Below are positions 22,554 through 32,830 of a stretch of 64,000 bases of DNA, one piece after another. Both the position numbers and the translations under genes were made by a program. Where the stretch lies: NCBI GenBank assembly GCA_029959085.1, contig JARWIR010000018.1, positions 16,987,001 to 17,051,000 of the forward strand, given 5' to 3'. How positions within the stretch are numbered: the first letter of the stretch is position 1; every line of letters begins with the position of its first letter. Under the pieces are notes generated by a model that worked only from the letters and a program-made list of their open reading frames with translations, had not been told where the DNA came from and ran no database searches. The stretch comes from Nemophila menziesii. Its lineage: Eukaryota; Streptophyta; Magnoliopsida; Boraginales; Hydrophyllaceae.

Positions 22554-24135
22554 TGGTGGTCCTTTGTGTGTTCTAAAATAAATGCAAAAGTAAAGAGAAC
22601 CACAACCGCAAGTGTACGGTTGTCCCAAGTAATATAGTTGATAAAACAGATTCGTTCCAAGGACGGGATGGTTGACTACAATGCTTATCTATTAATGATT
22701 GATTGCACTTATGAAAGTAAGTAAAAGATATATTGATTGTTTGTTTGGTTTTTTGATATTAAAGCTACTAAATGAAAGACAAATTATAAATGCAATTAAA
22801 ATGATGTAAAACGCAATATGAGAAGGTAGCACTTGAGAGACGCAAGGGTTTTCCTAACTATCATTCAATTCATACATTGTTTAAGGGACAGATTGGTAAA
22901 TTTGTATTGGTCGGGATTCTATATTCTCCTTACCCCCGTCAGGGTGGACTAAGGAGCAACTCTCAAGTGCTACAAACCCCGTCAGGGTGATTATAGTCCA
23001 CTCTCAAGTGTTTAAGTTTAAATTATTCAATAGGCCATAGGTTTAATTAAGCTCGTCAGAGTCAAATAATTTCTAACCTACATTCATTAATTATTTCTGT
23101 ACCTAAACCCCCCGTCAAGGTGATCCAATCGCCACTAATTGGAATAGCCTAGATACTAAGTCCTATCATTGGTTAATTACGTCAATAAAAGTAATTAAAA
23201 TGCAAATTAAAGAAAAATACAATTTACCCAATTTGATTCAAATAATAAATATCCCAAATACAAATGTATAAAATGAAATCAAATTGGGATTAACCCATTA
23301 TGCGTTCTCAAGCACTAATTAGGTTTAGCTCATAATAATTGAAAAGACAAAAACTAAATTAAAACAGAAAGAATTCATGTTCTTCAATTACAGAAATAAA
23401 AGATAGAACCTAATTAAGAATCGGGTTTGGCTGTGATTTGGAGAAGATGACTTTCTCCAGCTCTAAACTTTCTCCTTTTCCCTGCTTCTGACTTTCTCTC
23501 TGGACGCTCTCTTCTAAGGATGATTTAATTTGAAGAATAAAATGAGAGGTACTGAATAATGAGGTATAAAGCTCCTTTTATAAGGTTAAAAACGGATTAG
23601 GGTTTTACTTAAGGTTTAAATGAAAATTAGAAAAGCCCAACTCCACTCTTGGCCCAAAATCCCGTAACTGCTGATACACCTTCACTAAAACGGCTTTTCT
23701 CGCTTCGTTACAACTCCGATTGACCTGAAATCAGTTGCTAAATTTCTGTAACTCGATAAGGAATGTTTTCTCTTCAAAGGTCAGCGGCTAAATCAGCTCT
23801 TAAGCGCCTCGAAATCAGCAATCTATGGCCTGGAAAACAGATTTTCAGCTCTAAAAATCGAATCTTTCGGGATTTATCTTCAAGCTTTGACTTCATTACA
23901 CGATCTTTGACTCTTCTTTCGGATTCCATTCCTAGCTAATATTCAAAACCTACCAACTTTTCACTAAAATACACAAGATTACGCGCAAAAGTTTAATAAA
24001 TCAAAGATACTAGAAATAAAATAGGAATTCCGGATTATTGCATTTTTAGCTCAAAAGTCTATCAAAATATTCAATTAAACATAAAAAATGATGTCTCCCA
24101 AGGGTCGAAAATAAGAACATTTAGGGAGACATCAA
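22554..24135 (-). repeat. 3' LTR of element C
   Basis: On the plus strand it runs TGGTGGTCCTTTGTG to GGGAGACATCA, so on its own strand it is TGATGTCTCCC...GGACCACCA. It pairs with 28266-29855. Near the 5' tip on the minus strand GATGTCTCCC has its inverse GGGTCGAAAA-spaced partner (24092-24135), giving the family's tip hairpin in weaker form. Confidence 0.9.
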
Positions 24136-24171
24136 GACCCCCAACTCAAACCTTTGTCGTCCCGACAAAGC
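24136..24171 (-). promoter_or_regulatory. Terminal stem-loop and polypurine tract, element C
   Basis: Read on the minus strand: CTTTGTCGGGACGACAAAG (24153-24171), an 8-bp perfect stem with a GGA loop, then TTTGAGTTGGGGGTCT directly before the LTR tip TGATGTCTCC. The G-rich purine run is the expected PPT. Stem sequence differs from that of A, B and D (TTGTATCG/CGATACAA), yet pairing is kept. Confidence 0.7.
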
Positions 24172-26846
24172 AAAACTAAAAACATGGGGAATGAAGTAGA
24201 TGCAAGAGAAAATAGAAGCTAGCAAATAGACCCTAAAGCAATGCTAAAGATAAATCTCATATAGCAAACATTAAGAACTAACATACACATACACTAATCA
24301 TGCAACATCAAACATAAATAACTTGAATCATAAAATTAACTTTGCAATGCTTGAAGGTTACACTTGTACTCATATCTGTATGATGTCTATATGGTGGTCA
24401 TCAATCCTACCTCGCTTTGAACGCTCCACCTAGTATACAACCTATTAACTTACCATGCACCTAGGAATCACGAGGACTTTACGGTTTTAGCGTAGGCTTA
24501 GGGACGGTGTGGTATGTATATTTGGTAAATTTGAAGTGAGCTTTTGGCTCTCTCCTCACTTACCATCAACAACTGTCCACGAGCTTGAGTTTACACTCAT
24601 ATAATGTTCTCAGTCAACCCATTTGACGCGCTAATGTTGCGTCCCCAATGTCAACCCAAGATGATCTTTCGAAATATTCCACTTTGCCGGTTTATTTTAT
24701 TCTTTCTTTCTTTTTATTTTCTTTTTCATTTCTTTTCTTCTTTTTTTTTGTACAAGATACCCATGACCATCATTTTGATGTGAAAGGTCATGTCTCTTAT
24801 AATTTTTTTTTATTTTTTTTTCTTTTCAAATCCCGGCAAAGGGTTACAAATAATAATATCATCTACCTTTTTGTGCCTCAATACAAACACATATAATCCC
24901 TTCCCAATGTAATTTCCCACATGTGGACCCTCCACCCCAAACTCAAGCTCGAGACAAGTCTCAGGGTTGTGATTCAAGTGCGGGTCATTTGGTCATGCCT
25001 AATAATCTAAAGGATAATGGGCTTATATCGTGGCTAAAAAAGAAAAGGCTTTAAGGCTCAAAATTGGGCTAAGACGGATAAAATTATAATAAGGGATAGC
25101 AAGCTAAAAGGTTTCAAATGGCTAACAAAGAACTGCCCCTATCATTTTCCTAACTACATGGTTCGTCTCTAGTTCATATCTAAGTGGGTTCTCTACTAAT
25201 TTAGATCTCACGTTCTACAAACCAAACATTTTCCTTAAGTACAAGCTTACTTCTTTTGCATTGTTCATTAATTTTTCCTATTCATTATCTATGTTCGCAT
25301 GCAATTGTAAGTGCGTTTTATGTTATTCCCTAAGGTCCACTATTTACTATCATAGATTCATCAAAAGTATGCTTAAAAGGGACATTTAAAATCTTCTACA
25401 GTCAAACGCAACTCCTAATTAATTTATTGAAAGCAATTAAAAACAAATAAACACATAAAAACTGGGATGAGGCAACGAACCCCACCCCAAACTAAAAAAT
25501 GAGTCGTGTCCCCACGACTCGAAAAGACTCAATAAAGCAATTACACTAATATACACTAAATGGGAAAAGGATTGGAAAACATATCTGGATCGGCACTAGG
25601 CCGATTACGTGTAGTCTCATGTTGAAGTTTTGAATACTTCTTTATCAAGCTTAAAAGATCATGTATTTGTTGTGTTCATCTTGAATAAAGTGTTCTTCAT
25701 TACCTCGAACTCTTATGTCATATTTTCCAAGTCTTCATCTTTTCCTAACCCTCTAAATCATCATCATCTCTTCTACGAAAATCTTTCCTCAACATCCAAC
25801 TTTTTATCTTCATCATGTTCTTCGTACCTTTTCCAACCTTCATGGTCATCTTTGATGACCCCAAACTCGATTTTTCACCTACTTAAAGATTACTTGCAAA
25901 ATATATAATATTAATAGGCTCAAACAATTCAAAATTCCTCCGCTAAATAACTAAAATAAATCTTAATTCCCAACTGGTAATAGAAATAAAAGAATAGTTC
26001 TAGCTATTTTACCGGATTGGCCATGGAATTTATGATGATTTGATACCTTGCACTTGCAATCTCCAACCTTCAAAGTACCAAAGCTATTGATGAAATTTGT
26101 ATCTCTTAATATTGTTGAAAGTGGCACAGTAGTGGGATTGGTGATTGACTTGAGATGGGTATTTAATAATTATGGTGTTGGAGAGGTTTAAAGGATATAA
26201 TTTAATCTTTGGTGAAGAAATTTTTGGGTTAAAACTTGAATTTCTTGGTGTTTTTGGAAAGATTTGTGATTGATTATGTGTTGGGATGATGTTTAGAGGT
26301 AAGGATTGGTGATATATTGGTGTTATGATGATGGAATTTGAGTGTTTTTGGAGCTTTGGTTCATCATCAATGGTGTTAAGTGGAGACGCAACCACGAGAC
26401 GCAACTAATGGCGGGCCTCAAAACGCTGGGTCAGAAACTTTTAGCTGTTCATACGAAATTTTTGACTTCACCATTGGATAGAGCTCGAAAAGTTATGCGG
26501 TTTAGGCTCAATAAAAAGTTAATTCCGACCTCCGAGCGTTAAGTTATGATCTTCCGAAGTTTTGATACCTGGGGTACAACACCAAAAACGGGTCCCCGTA
26601 TTCTACAAACCGGGTACCCGGTTTCTACTGTGTTGGAACCCAAAATTTTCATTCTTTTTCGTTCTAACTACCCCAACCTCGTGACCTTAACTCCTGTAAT
26701 CATCAAAAACACCAACCTTCCTCATTTCTTACAAATAAACACTAAATCAATAACCATTACACTAATTTACACTAAGAATTTAAAAGACATGAAAGCAATT
26801 TAAAGCATGGGTTGTCTCCCAAGAAGCACTTTTGTTTATTACGTCT
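24172..26846 (-). other. Element C 3' untranslated region
   Basis: About 2.7 kb without a supported gene. Part (24530-24700) is the inverted equivalent of the 3'UTR of A, B and D. A second stem-loop (25501-25520, GAGTCGTG/CACGACTC) and an adjoining purine-rich motif on the minus strand (25476-25493) repeat the terminal module. Short open frames (for example 25630-25908) have no recognisable features. Confidence 0.55.
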
Positions 26847-27197
26847 TTAAGTTCGACGTGTTACCTTCCATGAAGATGGTATTGAGGCCTTTGCGGTGTT
26901 CCTCCGCTTAAACTCGCCTCTTCCTTGATGTAAAAGCCTTAGAACCTTCCCCCTTAGAATATTATTCAATCGATCTCTAAAAGGGGGTGGGTAAGTACTT
27001 CGTTTCGCCTTCTTACTTTCACGACGAAACTCATTTTCCACCACATTAGAGTAGATAACCGTTCTCAACGGTATAAGATCATTTTTATTCCTTGTTTCAA
27101 TCTCGGATTCATCTTTAAAATGTGGTGGGTAGGTGCTCCTCCTTGCCGTTTTGCTCTCGCGGTGTGGCACCTTGCTTGTATAACACATATTGATCAT
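26847..27197 (-). CDS. Small hypothetical ORF of element C
   Basis: 116 codons, starting at ATG 27197-27195 that overlaps the stop of the preceding ORF (ATGA overlap). The protein is basic and contains the phrase RRESKKAKRSTYPP and a near copy (HRESKTARRSTYPP) about 50 residues apart, so it holds an internal duplication. No known domain was recognised. Two readings are possible: a real downstream ORF reached by reinitiation or a frameshift product, or a chance open frame in a duplicated untranslated segment. The internal repeat and lack of similarity to gag or pol leave this open. Confidence 0.3.
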   Translation of the reverse strand: MINMCYTSKVPHRESKTARRSTYPPHFKDESEIETRNKNDLIPLRTVIYSNVVENEFRRESKKAKRSTYPPPFRDRLNNILRGKVLRLLHQGRGEFKRRNTAKASIPSSWKVTRRT

Positions 27198-28114
27198 TTG
27201 TGGTAGTCGAGGTGATTCTGATTTTCATCTTTAATAATGATTCGTGGTAGAGCTGGCGATTGGTGAACTTTTTGTGGCGGATATTCAATTTCTATTTTAT
27301 CTTTAACCTTTAATTCTTCAATTGATTCTCCAACCATTTCACATTCGTCTTCACTTTCAACCCACTCTTCCACTATTACCTCATAATATTCTTTCTTTGG
27401 ATTTTCTATAGCCTCGATCTCCACCTCTTCTTGTTTGTGTTCTATATTTTGATCATGTGTATACACCTTGGGAATAGCAATCTCTGTGTTAACTTCTAGG
27501 ATTTGCTTTTCTACTCCTTCTTCCCCCATGCTAACAAGATCCTCAACCACATGGTGGTCTTCATTTATAATTGGCACGGTGTTCATATCACTAGAACTAA
27601 TATCTTCCTTCAACACCTCCTCCTCAACTATTTCTTCCGGTTGATCTCTTCCATCTTCAAAATGCTGAGAATTAATTATAGATTCCATTTCGTCTAGCTC
27701 TTTTTGCAGTCTTTGCAAGCGGGAATCTCTTTCATCTACTAACTTCTGCGATTGTTCATATAACCGCATGAGTTCTGTAACTGATCTATATAACTGGGAA
27801 ATTTGTGGTGAAGGTGGAGGTTGTTGAGTGTTTTCAACCCACTGGTTGTTCCATTCATGCTCGTGTTGTTCTTGTTGATAGTTATGAGATGGATAATGTT
27901 GATTATTCTCAACCCAATGGTGGTTCCATACTTGTTCTTGTTGATAGTGATATGGTGTTTGTTGTTGATTATTCCCGATCCATTGATTGTTCCATCCTTG
28001 CTCTTGCGGGTATTGATAAGGTTGTTGGTAAGAATTTATACCCCATTGTTGTTGTCCCGAAGAGTCTTCCCAATAGTCGAATGGACCAGGATTTGGGTAA
28101 TGTTCTCTATACAT
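27194..28114 (-). CDS. 306-aa Gln/Trp-rich, coiled-coil, acidic protein of element C
   Basis: ATG at 28114 lies about 125 nt after the PBS, where gag would start. The frame is intact, unlike every other retroelement frame here. Residues about 20-100 hold three repeats of the type YPQEQGWNNQWIGNNQ, YQQEQVWNHHWVENNQ and a longer variant ending EWNNQWVENTQ. About 105-150 is a predicted coiled coil (LMRLYEQSQKLVDERDSRLQ). The rest is strongly acidic (EEIVEEEVLKEDISS; EVIVEEWVESEDECEM) with a basic tail. There is no zinc knuckle, protease or RT motif. It might be a diverged gag linker (Athila gags often have Gln/Tyr-rich and coiled-coil linkers before protease) or a captured sequence. Function is unknown; I do not recognise a family. 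Confidence 0.6.
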   Translation of the reverse strand: MYREHYPNPGPFDYWEDSSGQQQWGINSYQQPYQYPQEQGWNNQWIGNNQQQTPYHYQQEQVWNHHWVENNQHYPSHNYQQEQHEHEWNNQWVENTQQPPPSPQISQLYRSVTELMRLYEQSQKLVDERDSRLQRLQKELDEMESIINSQHFEDGRDQPEEIVEEEVLKEDISSSDMNTVPIINEDHHVVEDLVSMGEEGVEKQILEVNTEIAIPKVYTHDQNIEHKQEEVEIEAIENPKKEYYEVIVEEWVESEDECEMVGESIEELKVKDKIEIEYPPQKVHQSPALPRIIIKDENQNHLDYHK

Positions 28115-28240
28115 CTTTAATTAAATTTCTTAATCATTACCTGAATAAAGCACCTGTAAAAACAAAACAAACACAAGCGTAAAACTGAAAATAAAAATGC
28201 AACTATCACTAAAGGATAAACACCGTGGTCACACGCTACC

Positions 28241-28259
28241 GTCCCCGGCAGCGGCGCCA
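28241..28259 (-). other. Primer binding site, element C
   Basis: The reverse complement reads TGGCGCCGCTGCCGGGGAC and lies 6 bp inside the 5' LTR (28266-29855). It is identical to the PBS of elements A, B, E and G although the payload is unrelated. Confidence 0.85.
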
Positions 28260-28265
28260 AAAACT

Positions 28266-29855
28266 TGGTGGTCCTTTGTGTGTTCTAAAATAATAACAAA
28301 AGCAAATAAGGACAAGAGAACCACAACTGCAAGTGTACAGTTGTCCCAAGTAATATAGTTGATAAAACAGATTCGTTCCAAGGACGGGATGGTTGACTAC
28401 AATGCTTATCTATTAATGATTGATTGCACTTATGAAAGTAAGTAAAAGATATATTGATTGTTTGTTTGGTTTTTTGATATTAAAGCTACTAAATGAAAGA
28501 CAAATTATAAATGCAATTAAAATGATGTAAAACGCAATATGAGAAGGTAGCACTTGAGAGACGCAAGGGTTTTCCTAACTATCATTCATTTCATACATTG
28601 TTTAAGGGACAAATTGGTAAATTTGTATCGGTCGGGATTCTATATTCTCCTTACCCCCGTCAGGGTAGACCAAGGAGCAACTCTCAAGTGCTACAAACCC
28701 CGTCACGGTGATTATAGTCCACTCTCAAGTGTTTAAGTTTAAATTACCCAATAGGCCATAGGTTTAATTAAGCTCGTCAGAGTCAAATAATTTCTAACCT
28801 ACATTCATTAATTATTTCTGTACCTAAACCCCCCGTCAAGGTGATCCAATCGCCACTAATTGGAATAGCCTAGATACTAAGTCCTATCATTGGTTAATTA
28901 CGTCAATACAAGTAATTAAAATGCAAATTAAAGAAAAATACAATTTACCCAATTTGATTTAAATAATAAATATCCCAAATACAAATGTATAGAATGAAAT
29001 CAAATTGGGATTAACCCATTATGCGTTCTCAAGCACTAATTAGGTTTAGCTCATAATAATTGAAAAGACAAAAATTAAATTAAAACAGAAAGAATTCATG
29101 TTCTTCAATTACAGAAATAAAAGATAGAACCTAATTAAGAATCGGGTTAAGCTGTGATTTGGAGAAGATGACTTTCTCCAGCTATAAGCTTTCTCCTTTT
29201 CCCTGCTTCTGACTTTCTATCTGGACGCTCTCTTCTAAGGATGATTTAATTTGAAGAATAAAATGAGAGGTACTGAATAATGAGGTATAAAGCTCCTTTT
29301 ATAAGGTTAAAAACGGATTAGGGTTTTACTTAAGGTTTAAATGAAAATTAGAAAAGCCCAACTCCACTCTTGGCCCAAAATCCCGTAACTGCTGATACAC
29401 CTTCACTAAAACGGCTTTTCTCGCTTCGTTACAACTCCGATTGACCTGAAATCAGTTGCTAAATTTCCGTAACTCGATAAGGAATGTTTTCTCTTCAAAG
29501 GTCAGCGGCTAAATCAGCTCTTAAGCGCCTCGAAATCAGCAATCTATGGCCTGGAAAACAGATTTTCAGCTCTAAAAATCGAATCTTTCGGGATTTATCT
29601 TCAAGCTTTGACTTCATTACACGATCTTTGACTCTTCTTTCGGATTCCATTCCTAGCTAATATTCAAAACCTACCAACTTTTCACTAAAATACACAAGAT
29701 TACGCGCAAAAGTTTAATAAATCAAAGATACTAGAAATAAAATAGGAATTCCGGATTATTGCATTTTTAGCTCAAAAGTCTATCAAAATATTCAATTAAA
29801 CATAAAAAATGATGTCTCCCAAGGGTCGAAAATAAGAACATTTAGGGAGACATCA
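28266..29855 (-). repeat. 5' LTR of element C
   Basis: 1590 bp; near-identical to 22554-24135. On its own strand it starts TGATGTCTCCC and ends GGACCACCA. A TATA-like TATAAAAGG is at 29295-29303 on the minus strand. Confidence 0.9.
29295..29303 (-). promoter_or_regulatory. LTR TATA box, element C
   Basis: TATAAAAGG on the minus strand, within CCTTATAAAAGGAGC. It differs in sequence from the CTATAAATAC box of the A/B family, so the promoter region is not shared although the LTR tips are. Confidence 0.45.
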
Positions 29856-30932
29856 GTCCTACACCCATGGATAAAGAAGAAGCTTGAAAGGCCTTGATAA
29901 CTTCTGTAGAGAAACAGTTAAAAGAACTACCTTTTGCCTATGAGAAAGTATTCAAGGAAGAAGTTGGTACAGGAGAGTATAAGAGATTCTTAGAGCTTGG
30001 TGAAAAATTGGGTTGGTGTACTTTCATGGTAAGACGTTCTGAATTATGTCATGAGTTAGTTTTGGAATTCTATTTAGGCCTCTTTAGCCGAGATAGTGAA
30101 GGTGTGTTCCGATTAGAGGAAAGTTAGTTCCTTTTACAGTTGATGAGATTAGAAATCACTTCCAGTTTAAGAAATTAATTGGACCTTGCAAGTTTAGTGA
30201 AGCGGTTGCTAAACGAAAAATCTTTGATGAGGAATTACTTTTTGAGCATGTTTTAGACAAGGAGAAAGTGCAATCACATAAGGGAGGATTGAAGGAACCT
30301 TGTCCTTACAAATATCTTCTACCGGATGCAAGAGTTTGGCACAATTTCCTTATTCCTAATGTCTTTGGGAACACACGAACTTTGGATGTGACTAAGAAGA
30401 AAGCTCTTCTTTTGGATTGTATTTTGAGAGGAGAAGAAGTGGATGTGGCACAGTTGATCTATGAGGAGGTGATGCAATTTTCGGTCTCTCCTAAATCAGT
30501 TTATAATGTTAAATTTCCTACTATGATCACGTGTCTTGTGCAAAAAGCGAATGTTATATTGGGTGAAGAAGAGAAACTCGAGTTTAAGACGAGTTATATT
30601 GATAATGCTTGGATTATGAAAGTCTTGAGAGGAGCGAGTTTTACGCAAATCTCGAAAGAAGAAAATGAGCAAAGTTGGCAAGAGAAGATGGAGGAGCGTT
30701 TAACCAAATTCGAAGCAGCTCAAACTTCCATAGCCAACGATGTGGCACAAATCAACGCTAATCAAGTGCACATCATGAAACTCCTTGAGCAATTAACAAA
30801 AGATCGAGCAAATCCTACCTTGGATATCAATAATGCGAGGCAATAAATCTCGAGAGGATGTTCTCTTTCTTCCTTACCATTTCTGTAAATTCTTTTATCC
30901 GCTAATTTTAATTTTTGTTTTGAGTCTTTTTC

Positions 30933-30975
30933 GAGTCGTGGGGACACGGCTCATTTTTGAGTTGGGGGTGTGGGG
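30933..30975 (+). promoter_or_regulatory. Internal stem-loop and polypurine-like motif, element A
   Basis: GAGTCGTGGGGACACGGCTC (30933-30952) is an 8-bp stem (one G-T pair) with a GGGA loop, lying about 90 nt after the second-ORF stop. TTTTGAGTTGGGGGTGTGGGG follows within 3 nt. The arrangement copies the terminal stem-loop plus PPT, so it may be an internal PPT or an RNA signal. Confidence 0.5.
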
Positions 30976-31047
30976 ATTCGTTGTCTCTCATCTCCATTTT
31001 TCTGTTTTTAGGTAGAAATTAAATTTTTTGATACATGGGAATTAGAT

Positions 31048-32580
31048 TGATGTCTCCTCATTTGTGATAGATTAATGTTAGGATGAGACATCATTTTTAG
31101 TGTTTTAGAAGTCATTAATGTCGATTTTCTTAAGAAATAGTGCACTTTCCTATTTTGAGTCTTGATTTAGTAAAATAATATTTTTAGAACATATTGGGTT
31201 TAATTGTTTATTTAGTGTGTAGCTTTAAAGATAATTATGGAGCTTAATTAGAGTTCAAGTCAAAGACAACAACTTATGGAAAGAGATTTGCATGGTAATT
31301 GGAGATAAGGAAACAAAAGCTAAAAAGATGGAAAAGGAAAAGCTGCCTAATCTAGGATTCTGCAGTACACGCCTAAAGATGTGCTATTTTACCCAAGAAA
31401 TAGGCCGATTTTGGTAATTTCCTTTAATAGGGACAAAGATAATTCTGTTACGATTCTTTTGGTATCTTATGGAGCTCAAAACGACCAATAACGAAGGAGA
31501 TATGCTCAAAACGGTCCAGCAGTGTTTATCTTTATTTCCATACGAATTTGAGTTGGGTTAGAAGTCCAATACTTTATCTCTTCCTCAAGAAAATGAATTA
31601 GGTCTTCTAAACACCTATAAATACACCCTTATATCACTTGTAAATCATCCTTGCCTCATAATAATTAGTTCTTAAGGTTTTATTCTTCCAGTTTATTGTA
31701 GAGAGCAAGATGATGTCTTTTGTAATTTCTTTTAGTTTATTTCCTCCAGGTATGAACTAAACCTCCCATAGCTTGGGTTTTGCATAATGTATAATCTATG
31801 AATTCTAATTCTTCTATCTAAGTTTCTTTGGGAATTATATGTTTTAATCTGATATTAGCTACTTACTTAATATTTATTTATGCGTTTTGATTTACTGTCT
31901 TTCCTAGAACTGATCACTTTAGGATTGTTTTAATAGTAGTTAGATGGTCTCCTTGATAGGGTGTTTAACTATTGAACCACCACATAATGTCTAGTGTCGA
32001 TATTAGTTCTGACAAAATATGATTCTAACTAGATAGTCATTAGGGTTTGTCTTAATCACCATATCACCAATGATGGTAGTGTTCTGTTTAGGGTCTTAGT
32101 GGCGTTTGATAACCCTATTTGAGACCTCGTCTTGGTTGTGCCGTAGCCCCCTTAGTCGCTCTCAAGGTCTAAGGTAGTGGAATTTAGAATCCTAACTAAG
32201 TATACCAAGAGCTAATATTCTCCCTTATTAACTAGATTTATAGATAGAATTAGAAGGATTAGTGCATACTAGCAAAACCTAAGCTATACTTCTCATCTCA
32301 TATTCTTAATCTTTTACTTTATTGTCTTTTATTTTCTTAATTTTAGTTAATTAATTTCGAAATCTGTTCCCTTTAATTTACTTTTTTCTAATTATTTACT
32401 TTTACTCGTTATTGCTACCCATTCGTTTAACACATTTAAGTCCCTGAGAATGAACTCAACTTACTAACTAAAACTTGCATACGTCCTGTAATATTTGCAG
32501 TACTGTGCCTGTATAGGGTGAGAGTGCGTAGTTTCTTGACTTAATTTTATCTTATTTTTATCACACCCTAGGTACCACCA
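31048..32580 (+). repeat. 5' LTR of element B
   Basis: TGATGTCTCCTCATTTGTGA to GGTACCACCA, 1533 bp, with the tip inverted repeat GATGTCTC...GAGACATC at 31049-31092. The TATA box TATAAATA is at 31616-31623. Confidence 0.92.
31616..31623 (+). promoter_or_regulatory. LTR TATA box, element B
   Basis: TATAAATA in context CACCTATAAATACACCC. In the 3' LTR of the same element the box reads CTACAAATA (about 39994-40002). Confidence 0.6.
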
Positions 32581-32586
32581 AGTTTT

Positions 32587-32605
32587 TGGCGCCGCTGCCG
32601 GGGAC
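32587..32605 (+). other. Primer binding site, element B
   Basis: TGGCGCCGCTGCCGGGGAC, 6 bp after the end of the 5' LTR. Confidence 0.88.
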
Positions 32606-32830
32606 TTGTGTCTCGGTAGCGTGTGGGTTATCAATTTCGAGTAGTAGTTTTTAATTAGTTTTTACTTTTCGGTTTTTAGTTTTTATTTTTCCAGATTTAC
32701 GCTTGTGGTTTGCTTTAGTCTTTTTTCAGGTTTCACAGTGTTTAATTCTTGGCCTCCTTTATCGGAGCCTGAGAGGAGCTTCAGACGTTACAACAAACGA
32801 GTTCGTGAGGAAAGAGCCTTAAGAAGAGCA

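Larger units (their letters stand above)
22554..29855 (-). mobile_element. Element C: non-autonomous LTR retrotransposon without gag or pol
   Basis: Complete 7302-bp insertion in the minus orientation, flanked by the 5-bp TSD GTCCT (22549-22553, 29856-29860). LTRs are 22554-24135 (3') and 28266-29855 (5'), with the PBS at 28241-28259 and the PPT at 24136-24150. The internal 4.1 kb encodes only a 306-aa protein (28114-27194) and a small overlapping ORF (27197-26847); no gag, protease, RT or integrase was found. By eye the LTRs differ at about 20 positions plus one ~8-nt indel, so the insertion is fairly young and more recent than the decay of element A around it. Confidence 0.88.
22333..30846 (+). 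pseudogene. Second ORF, 'putative plant transposon protein'-like, element A (split by element C)
   Basis: It starts at ATG 22333 (the relative in B starts at 36649), is split after 22553 by element C (22554-29855), and resumes from 29861 to TAA at 30844-30846. The N-terminus is Lys/Arg-rich. The C-terminal half (30268-30846) contains KYLLPDARVWHNFL, RTLDVTKKKALLLDCIL and VDVAQLIYEEV, which resemble the 'putative plant transposon protein' domain (Pfam Transposase_32 type, from memory) found downstream of pol in Athila-like elements. A Gln/Leu-rich tail suggests a coiled coil. Besides the insertion, a 1-nt deletion near 30107 shifts the frame and creates a stop at 30125. The function of this domain is unknown; it is not a demonstrated transposase or envelope protein. 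Confidence 0.75.

Noticed and set aside
25630..25908. A Ser/Phe-rich plus-strand ORF inside element C
   Set aside because: It lies antisense in C's 3'UTR, with low-complexity composition and no domain.
31048..32580. A and B sharing one LTR through unequal recombination (LTR-int-LTR-int-LTR)
   Set aside because: TAGAT on both sides of B, and exact continuation of A's 3'UTR after B, show B is an insertion, not a shared-LTR tandem.
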